A stretch of DNA of 64,000 nucleotides from Dipodascopsis uninucleata var. uninucleata. Lineage: Eukaryota; Ascomycota; Lipomycetes; Lipomycetales; Lipomycetaceae. Below the pieces are notes generated by a model. It did not search any database. It saw nothing but the letters and a program-made list of their open reading frames with translations, and was not told where the DNA came from. Below, in pieces: positions 56,833 through 64,000 of the stretch (position 1 is the stretch's first letter; the number at the start of each line of letters is the position of its first letter). A program made the position numbers and the translations under genes. The stretch spans positions 744,001-808,000 of the forward strand of contig JAJLTO010000004.1 of the NCBI GenBank assembly GCA_030568195.1. Reading direction: 5' to 3'.

Positions 56833-59800
56833 TATTAGTCACTCTATTGTTCTGTGATACTAATGATTCAAAACTATTCTGTGCTTTGCGATAGACAACA
56901 CTCGTTCATGTCAAGAGGCAGAAAATCCAAGCACTTGCGCGGTATCTCGGAATGCCGATCCTAGTCCTAATAGCAATCACCTTTGTTTTTACCTTGCTTC
57001 AAGTAGTAGTTCAATAGCAAATGTAAAAAGGCAAGATAAAAATAAGGCGACAGTTAATAGACTTGACAGTAAGAACTTTGTGGACAGTTCGCTGTTTATA
57101 TTATGAGAAATGAGTATATAGATATAGATATATATATAAATATAAATATATGCGTATATAAATACAAAAGAAACAAATCTCCAAGCTTCAAAAGCTCACT
57201 GGGATTTAGTTCCTATTAAGCCGGTTATGACAGGCCCCAGACGTATTCTGTAGCTCACCTGTAGCTGATACGCTGTACTTAATCTAGCAGAGCTCGTTCT
57301 GCAGACTGGTAGATTTGCTGCGATCTTACAGTGCACACAAGTTTTAGTTTGCCTCTTCGCTTCTCTTCGTGCTACTTGTTAAAGTTTGTCGGGATTTCAA
57401 CATCCATAAAATGCCCAGGTAGATTCAGTGGTCGACTGCAAGAAGTAATAACTAGAGTATCCAAACCAACGAAACCTCTGTAGTCCTTAGTCGCAAGAGA
57501 TATGTGCAGATTTCTCTCTTTTCTTCCTGATCATCCGTCACAGACGTAGACGAGACTAGAACGATACGTACGCAAGCCAGCAGAAAAGGACGAGAAAAAA
57601 AAGATTTGTACCATAATATGGGTTAGGTTATGCCTCACATGTGAGGTACAAAGGATGCGTGGCGGTGTGTTTAACCTGTGTGGCGCATTTGAACTCTAAA
57701 TAGGTACGATTGGTGATCGGTGCATAGGCCCTGAGACCTTACCATCTGCGTGGCGCTTACAGAGACGAAACGTATGAGCTGTAGACCCACCGCGCCATGC
57801 ATATATGCAAGGGCATTTACAGCACAACCTGGAGTGCTATGGACAGCTCGAGCTGCTGAGGTTACGATGTTTCGGTCTTCCACTACGATTCTTTTGGAAT
57901 GAGTTTTGGGAATAATTTTTCTTATTTTTATCTACTTGTTACTTTTCGCACTTTCAGTTTTGGACTATACATTTAAATTTTCATTAAATTTTGTAGGACT
58001 GTGGGCATTTTTTTACGTTTTGCTATTCATATATTTACCATATTGACTATTAGGAGGGGGTGGCATGGAATTATGATAGGCATGGCAGAGACGACAGCGT
58101 AGATTAGAGCTTTGCTATTTTATTTTGTATATATGAGAGGTAAAAATGTGCTCAGCATTTGTCGATCTGTTGTATATAGTGAGTGTGAGAGAAATTTTCA
58201 TCTTCTTTTCTTTTCTTTTCCTTTCTTTTCGCCCTCTGGTCTCAGTCGCTCTCACTATTTTTATGATCTTTTAATTGTTTTTTTTCTTGGTTGATTCACT
58301 CAACTGCATTTGCATTTGTTCTCCATATAATATACGCATGGACTGAACCAACTGAGTCGGATGCCATAAGCAGAGAGCATAGTGCTTGTACAAAGCATAA
58401 TACGTACAATCCAGAACAGTAATATATTGGAACTCTCGCCTACACTCTGCCCCTCTTTATGCCAGAAAAACAGACAATCGCGCCTAGCACTTATCGCGGG
58501 CTTATTTAATTGTGTGCACAGCCTGAATATAACCTCCTATTCGCATCGTCTTTACAGGCTAACCACCACGTCCGGACGCCTCCCAGTGGTGCGATGCTGG
58601 TCAGCATATAGCACTCTGCAGCGCTGACTGCGTTTGGCGTCAGTCTTTCACGACATGATCATTTCTGTGTTGTAGGCGCAGCGAGTAATACTATGCTTGA
58701 ACGACAGTGCTATCTGTAAGTTTGACAGAAAACGAATGAGCTCTTGCAAGCTGCGCGATCGCAATAGTCACTACACCAGCTCACCTTTCTGCAGTGAAAC
58801 TCATGCCGTCCTCTGCGGTGTAAAATAGATTTACAGAGCCCCATATCAGACCATGGTATTTCACAGCTTAAAACTCTAATTGCTTTTTCATTCCTGTATC
58901 TGCGGTGGTCTGCGAAAGTTTGTTTTGACACACTTCAAATTTACCCTAATACACAGAAGACTGCCCGGTGTCGGCGCTCTTTCATAACTTCGTGTCCATT
59001 TATTTCTGCTCGACTGGTGTCAAACTGTCGGTTGCGAGCCGCAGACTTTTCTTACGACGCAAAGCAGGCCACGCCATCTGCGCACTTGGAATCGAGCCAG
59101 CGTACAAATAGTATCTGTATCGCAGACGATACACAACTTTCTCCAATGCTGTCTCGCACTTGTGCATACTCGTCTGCCGAAATCTGCCAAAACGTCTGTC
59201 CTCCTGACAATCGCATGCATAAAGCCGGCAAGCTCCTTAATTTTTTCGCCTGCTGTTCTCAGCTGTTCTCCTCGTCGTAATAGTCTGCATTACCTCGCCT
59301 ACACGCTCGCCCACTCGCAAGTACTCTGTCTCAGCCCCGCCCTCCACCGAAGCCGTCCGGCTACACCTGTTTACTAAGCATATATATTATATTACATAAT
59401 ACAGTATGTTGGGTTTATATCTGTTCAGCTTGTGCTGGGAGATAAGGTTTAATCAATGCGCGGTGCGCATTGATATTACTTGGCTGACTTTTGTTAGCCC
59501 CCTGTCTTTTGTAGAGATACTTTGTCGATATGCGAGGACGCTAGGACGATGTATTTTACTTCCAGACGACGTGGCAAAATATCACGTAAAGTATTTATTC
59601 AGCTATAGCTAACCATCTCGTGGCTGATTAAGCGTAGAAAAGATCTTTACTCTCTAGTCTTCCGAAACTATTTTCGTTAAGTTCATTGGGGAGCGCGAGG
59701 ACATGCGATAGTATTAAAAATTCTATGTGAACAATCAAGTAATAGCACTCTGAGACCAAACCTAAGTGGAAAAAAAAAAAGAAAGAACAGAAGACAGTAG

Positions 59801-61195
59801 CACTAGAATTAAGAAACGAGGAAGGACAAAATAAGAAAAGAACATGTAAGGAAAACAGGAGAGAAGCAATCAAGTCGTCAGTGGTATTACGCACTTATGC
59901 GTGACTCGACCCCTCAAAAACATGGAAATAAGGCAAGCAAGAGCAGCTGAATAAGTAGGTGAATCGTAGGTATTCTTAATAAAGCTGTCATCGATTGAAC
60001 CAGTCGACGCTATATAGACTTCAAAGACTTGGACAACCGAACAGGGTTCAAGATCTTCAGATGCGTTGGATATCCAGCGCCAATCTACAGAGCAAAAATT
60101 CAACTAAAAAAGAATAGTAAATACCCCGCTCCCGTCTTCTAGGATTTGTTTCCAACTTCAAGGCATGAATCATAAGTTCTAATTACCATTGTCCACCTAC
60201 TCCACTTGCTCGCTAATCTAACTGTTGTCTTCTGTTTTCATGCAACCTTTATGGCTTGTTCGGAATACAGATGCCATTTGCGTGATAGCAGTGATCTACA
60301 GAATATGCACTGCCGATCTAAGACATTACCTAGAGTAATATCTAACAACTCATGAGACTTCTTATATGTCCATGTCTATGTGCCTATGGCATTGTCGCAT
60401 TTCTTGACGGCCAGGTTAAGATATCTGTATCCGTATCAGGGAAATGTTACAGCTGTTACTATTTTTTTTTTCTGATTGTACATTTTGTAGTTTAGCAAAT
60501 AAGGCTCTTTTAAGAGCACGACCTCAGATATTAAATAGGTATAAGAACAGAGAAGAAACAGTAGCCCTCCGACGCAAACGAGTATGTCACTGATATAAAT
60601 GACCAATACATGTACTTAAGCAACAAACAAAATTGGCCTAATCGAAAAGCAGAGAATATGAAATTATTAGAGGTAGCCTCAAGAGAAAGAGGCATGTAAT
60701 ACAATACAAGCATATATATTATGAACTGTCAAAGAAAGTATCTATCGTGCAGTAACAATACCAGAAGAACAGTAGAGAATACCTTGCCACAAATATAAAT
60801 AGAATTTCTCTTGAAAGAATCACGTCAACGTAAATGCACACCTAGAACAGAAAAATTTTGCTCGACTTAATTCTGTTGTTGTACGCACTTGTATCTTTCG
60901 CAAGAGGGGAAAAAATGTGTTGAGTTGCCGTTATCGCTCTTGAAAACATAATGACATTTCTCATTTCTTTTTTAGTCCTCGTATACGTCTTCCATTGCAC
61001 TACTACATCAAATTCTGAACTCCAAGACTAACATTTGGGAGACTAAGCATCTCTCGAAACATGCATCCCTGTGGCTAATAGCGCTAAGATTGCTGGCAAA
61101 ATAAATGCAAGAAAAAAAAGGACAAAACAGTTTGAAAAAAAAGAGCCTAACTAACCGAGTAGCTGAAAGGTTAGCAGACATACCAGCTCTACTTA
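56833..61195. other. 4.4-kb gene-free region upstream of the GAC1-like gene
   Basis: Lies between the GAC1-like start and the oxidoreductase stop (both minus strand). Contents seen: an AT dinucleotide-rich patch near 57,117-57,165, an AACCTAACC copy (reverse) at 57621-57629 next to the palindrome at 57633-57646, and a pyrimidine tract TCTTTTCTTTTC near 58,200-58,230. A GC-richer block spans about 58.4-59.4 kb, and AT-rich sequence follows from 59.6 kb. Several small open frames have no recognisable product. No RNA gene is recognised. Confidence 0.5.
57621..57646. promoter_or_regulatory. AACCTAACC motif copy 3 (reverse) plus a 14-bp palindrome
   Basis: GGTTAGGTT at 57621-57629 is the reverse complement of AACCTAACC. 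Four bases later comes the perfect palindrome CCTCACATGTGAGG (57633-57646). The pair sits about 800 bases upstream of the GAC1-like start. Confidence 0.35.
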
Positions 61196-62903
61196 TTATG
61201 ACAAAGTCGCTAATCTCTCGTCTTTAATAAGGAATGTTGCTGGGAAATGCTCGTCATCAACATCAAGTGATCTTAATTCAAGACACTGTGAATCATACAA
61301 ATAATCTTCACAGTCTTGCAGAATCATTGAAGCTAGATACTTGGCGGATAAAAATATAACTGGCATCCCATGTCCAGTAAATCCAGCAATACAGTATTCC
61401 GAGCGCTTATCGTCTAAATGCGATGGCGGAAGCTTTCCAACGAGTGGCCGCGAATCGCGTGAGAAGCCCATTATTCCTGTCCATTGGTGTATCATTCGAT
61501 AATTTGAGGAGTAAGCCGATGAGTTATGAATCTCTGCTACGGCTTCCTTAGTTCCGTCTCTCTTTGGAGCAATATATCTACCAAAATCATATCCCATTGT
61601 CTGTGTCAAGAACGATCTCAAAAATAGATCAACATTATGGTCAATTTCATCTCTTCGGGTGTTCTCAGCGCTGGCAGCTTGCTCGACGGATTCAATACCG
61701 AAGTTATTACCATAGCGACGTCCTCCACCCAGTACGAAGTTTCCGTTAGGGCGCTGTATGACATACTCTTTGCCGTAATTAAAAGTCATATTGGTTATGT
61801 TAATGGAAGGATCTAAACTAAGCTTTCTTCCTGTCCCATTTGCAACTTCCATTACATGTGCTCGAACTGGTGTAACGAGTCCCTTCGTCGGCAGAGGTGC
61901 GAGAGTATCCAGGTACGCGTTTGTAGCATGCACAACCTTTCTAGCCAAAATAGTACCCCTGTTGGTCATGATTCTGTGGATATATGCAGACTTTTCTGGT
62001 TCTACTCGCAGGCCCTCGGCATCAATAGTTTCAAATCCGTCGTCAGAGTCAGAGTCACTGCTCGCGGAAGCGAAAGGTGTAGATGCCGCACTATTCCACT
62101 CAACACTCAAAACCTTTGTATAAGTCTGCAAGTTCAGCCCTTGCATCAAGCACTCTCTAAGAAGACCAGTCGCAAGCTTAGTTCCCGATATAGTTGTCGC
62201 CGGTGATGCAATTGCACCGACACATCCAGGAATACCAGTAATTCTCGCTGTCTCTTCCTTCTGATATACTTTAACATCATGGACATCGCCTCCTGCAGCT
62301 CTCATAGTACTCAGATTCCGCAGATACTCTCGAAATTCGTCCTCTGCGAAAAACACCGACCAGTTTTCACCTATTTCAGTAGTTTCGCATTCAATTTTCA
62401 GTTCACGAATGGTAGAGAGTAGTGCTTCATAGTTTGCTCGCTCGAATTTACTGATTCTTACAGCCTCTTCAATGCCCGACTCTTTCTTTACAGTCTCTGT
62501 ATATGAAAATAAATCCGGTCTTAAATGACCACCATTGCGTCCAGTAGCACCTATAATTAAGAAACTCGCAGACTTCATTAGCATATAAATTTCGTCTGCA
62601 GTGGCTACTCAATATGACGCTGCCTTGCGAAATGAGCTTGTAAAAAGAGACAAGAATTTGTACGTTTCAGAACTTACCAGCACAGACTTCGCCTGCTTCC
62701 AGAAGTACAATCTTTAGTCGAGGATATGTCCGTAATAAATGAAAAGCTACGCTAACTCCGCTTAATCCACCACCGATAATTGCAACATCTACCTGTGATG
62801 GTAGCGCTTCTGTGCTCCGATACAATGAGAACATCGATGGCTCTGACAGCCATGTAGACACTGTTGTAGACAGAGGCGTCAAGCAGTTTACCATTGAGCC
62901 CAT
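61196..62903 (-). CDS. FAD-dependent oxidoreductase (DAO/glycine oxidase-like fold)
   Basis: Flavoprotein of the D-amino-acid/sarcosine oxidase superfamily, 526 residues from exons 62903-62678 and 62550-61196. The dinucleotide-binding fold begins VDVAIIGGGLSGVSVAFHLL (near residue 40), and ATGRNGGHLRPD, split by the intron, is typical of fungal DAO-like proteins. C-terminal FAD contacts include WTGIMGFSRDSRPLVGKLP and GFTGHGMPVIFLSAK. An acidic insertion (SSDSDSDDGFETID) sits near residue 285. The substrate (an amine or amino acid) is unknown. The ATG at 62903 fits the family's N-terminal STWLSEPSMFSLYRST; earlier in-frame codons are non-ATG. Confidence 0.9.
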
Positions 62904-63171
62904 TCTGTTAATACCTAAATTAGCAGAAGCTCGCTTTTTCCACTCTGTACGAACAAATGATGTAATTGATTGATTATTCTCTATTTCACAAGCGTAAGAC
63001 AATTGTTATCGAATGGACTTTTTTAATCCACGTTAACAAACTACCGAACTCAGCTTCGTTAGCTTTTAGTGTAATACCCTAAACCAATAAATTGTGCTGC
63101 CTTTTCCTTGAATAGAATGTCTACAAAATAGAAATTCCTGAAAGATCGATATTTACTGGTAGAGGTTCAAG

Positions 63172-63602
63172 ATGGATGAACTGGAGCGCAAGGCAGCTTT
63201 AAACCCCTTATCAGGCGAGAGTGTCAAGCATAATACAAAGGTTAGTCGAGTTCGAAATGTGAAATAGCATGATTATCAGAGATGCTTCGAAAGGAGTGCT
63301 TTCAAAAGGATCTTCTTACAAATACAACTTGAATCTTCTAGGCCATCTATACAATCCGCAGCGTCACCTCTCTGATATTCGGTGTAACAGCAGGGATTTT
63401 AGGATTGGAATCATACTACGGATTTGTGTTTTATTTGGCAGGAACACTTTTTGTTAGCTTACTTATGTTTATATTCTTGGCCAATGGCTCTCCAAAGGAA
63501 TACTTCATGACTTCCCAAGAAATCTGGACTCGAGACGCATTTACGGGATTGTCGAGTTATATGTTGTCATGGACTTTATTTTACGGTCTAGTTGATGCAT
63601 AG
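63172..63602 (+). CDS. EMC6: ER membrane protein complex subunit 6
   Basis: Small membrane subunit of the EMC insertase that places tail-anchored and multi-pass proteins in the ER. Exons 63172-63240 and 63342-63602 give 109 residues. Helix 1 contains SVTSLIFGVTAGILGL and helix 2 YGFVFYLAGTLFVSLLMFIF. A final helix is LSSYMLSWTLFYGLV, ending at the stop as in animal EMC6. The intron (101 nt) is spliced so that NTK joins AIYTIRS; a nearer AG at 63281 leads to a wrong frame for the conserved part. Confidence 0.92.
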
Positions 63603-63781
63603 TAGATATTTGGTGCAGATTGTAAAGTAGAAGATAGATGGGTTTACACTGGCACAAAAGGCGATATCAGTCTATTTTATGATTACACTTAACGTCATTG
63701 TATCAATACACTTATTTCATAAATAATTCCGGGCGCGTTATATATAAGGATTCAATACGCATAGTTGAAATGTATACCATA

Positions 63782-64000
63782 TTAGCATTCAAATTCTTCT
63801 GGGTGAGCTTGATGCCATTGTTCGGGGTGCTTTATAATTTATGACCCCTGTTAGTTTATGCTACAGACGAAAATCAATTGGCTGCTTACCTCTTTGATAA
63901 ACTTCTGCATCAGTTCATAGCACTTCTCGGAGTTCATGTTGATCAATTCAACACCTTTCGAAACTAGTAATTCTTCTCCACCCTCTACAGTTCGGTTTTC
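63782..64000 (-). CDS. FCY1: Cytosine deaminase, C-terminal part (runs off the window)
   Basis: Pyrimidine-salvage enzyme converting cytosine to uracil. Only the 3' end is present: exon from beyond 64000 to 63890, a 60-nt intron (63889-63830), and a last exon 63829-63782. The sequence SEKCYELMQKFIKEHPEQW matches the C-terminal helix of yeast Fcy1 (ERCKKIMKQFIDERPQDW), and it is preceded by SKGVELINMN at the place of the last strand. The catalytic HAE and PCxxC motifs lie outside the window. It is tail to tail with EMC6. Confidence 0.75.

Noticed and set aside
57620-57630. Telomeric or subtelomeric repeat (GGGTTAGGTTA)
   Set aside because: A single short unit, inside a chromosome arm among housekeeping genes.
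1-64000. Transposons, virus-derived elements or horizontally acquired clusters
   Set aside because: No reverse transcriptase, integrase, transposase or capsid motif in any frame, and no long terminal or inverted repeats were noticed by eye; a genome self-alignment could still reveal old copies in the spacers.

Overview
The window looks like a compact, AT-rich ascomycete nuclear chromosome. About 28 protein-coding genes are readable in 64 kb. Most carry short introns of 50-100 nt with GT..AG ends and a CTAAC/CTAAT-like branch sequence close to the acceptor, and one intron-containing tRNA gene is present. Several features point to a Taphrinomycotina-type fungus related to fission yeast rather than a budding yeast. 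Both cytoplasmic ribosomal protein genes carry an exact HomolD box (CAGTCACA). A TRAX (C3PO subunit) gene is present, which Saccharomyces lacks. A Ppc89/Cep57 spindle pole protein and an S. pombe-like eL8 sequence are also present. The lineage is an inference; the genus cannot be named with confidence.

Layout. 0-10.4 kb: a coiled-coil protein cut by the left edge (minus), a SNF2-family ATPase (plus), a cytoplasmic 5'-nucleotidase-family phosphatase and an ethanolamine kinase (both minus). 10.9-17.4 kb: prefoldin 1, tRNA-Arg(ACG), the 25-residue ribosomal protein eL41 spread over three coding exons, RNA polymerase I subunit A49, Sec72 and aspartyl aminopeptidase. 17.4-20.9 kb is a gene-free spacer of raised GC. 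20.9-29.5 kb: ammonium transporter, MPDU1-like PQ-loop protein, Med8, NudC, an orphan protein and an AP180-type clathrin adaptor with an 18-nt microexon. 30.2-36.4 kb: ribosomal protein eL8, a short-chain dehydrogenase and pyruvate kinase. 38.1-50 kb is gene-dense: Ppc89-like spindle pole protein, mitochondrial uS8, TRAX, a probable CENP-U/Ame1, a twin CX9C protein, Tfb3/MAT1 and URI1. 50-54.5 kb and 56.8-61.2 kb are long gene-free stretches flanking a Gac1-type PP1 regulatory subunit. 61.2-64 kb: FAD-dependent oxidoreductase, EMC6, and the 3' end of cytosine deaminase.

Most genes are housekeeping functions of unrelated pathways, so no operon-like logic is expected. Themes that recur are ribosome production (eL8, eL41, A49, uS8m), chaperoning of new proteins (Pfd1, URI1, NudC, EMC6, Sec72), spindle and kinetochore (Ppc89, CENP-U), and nitrogen/nucleotide use (ammonium transporter, cytosine deaminase, 5'-nucleotidase). 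I found no transposon, virus-derived element, rRNA or CRISPR array. Many gene models below were assembled by hand from splice signals; where exon lengths are summed they give an intact frame, and family motifs cross the junctions correctly.
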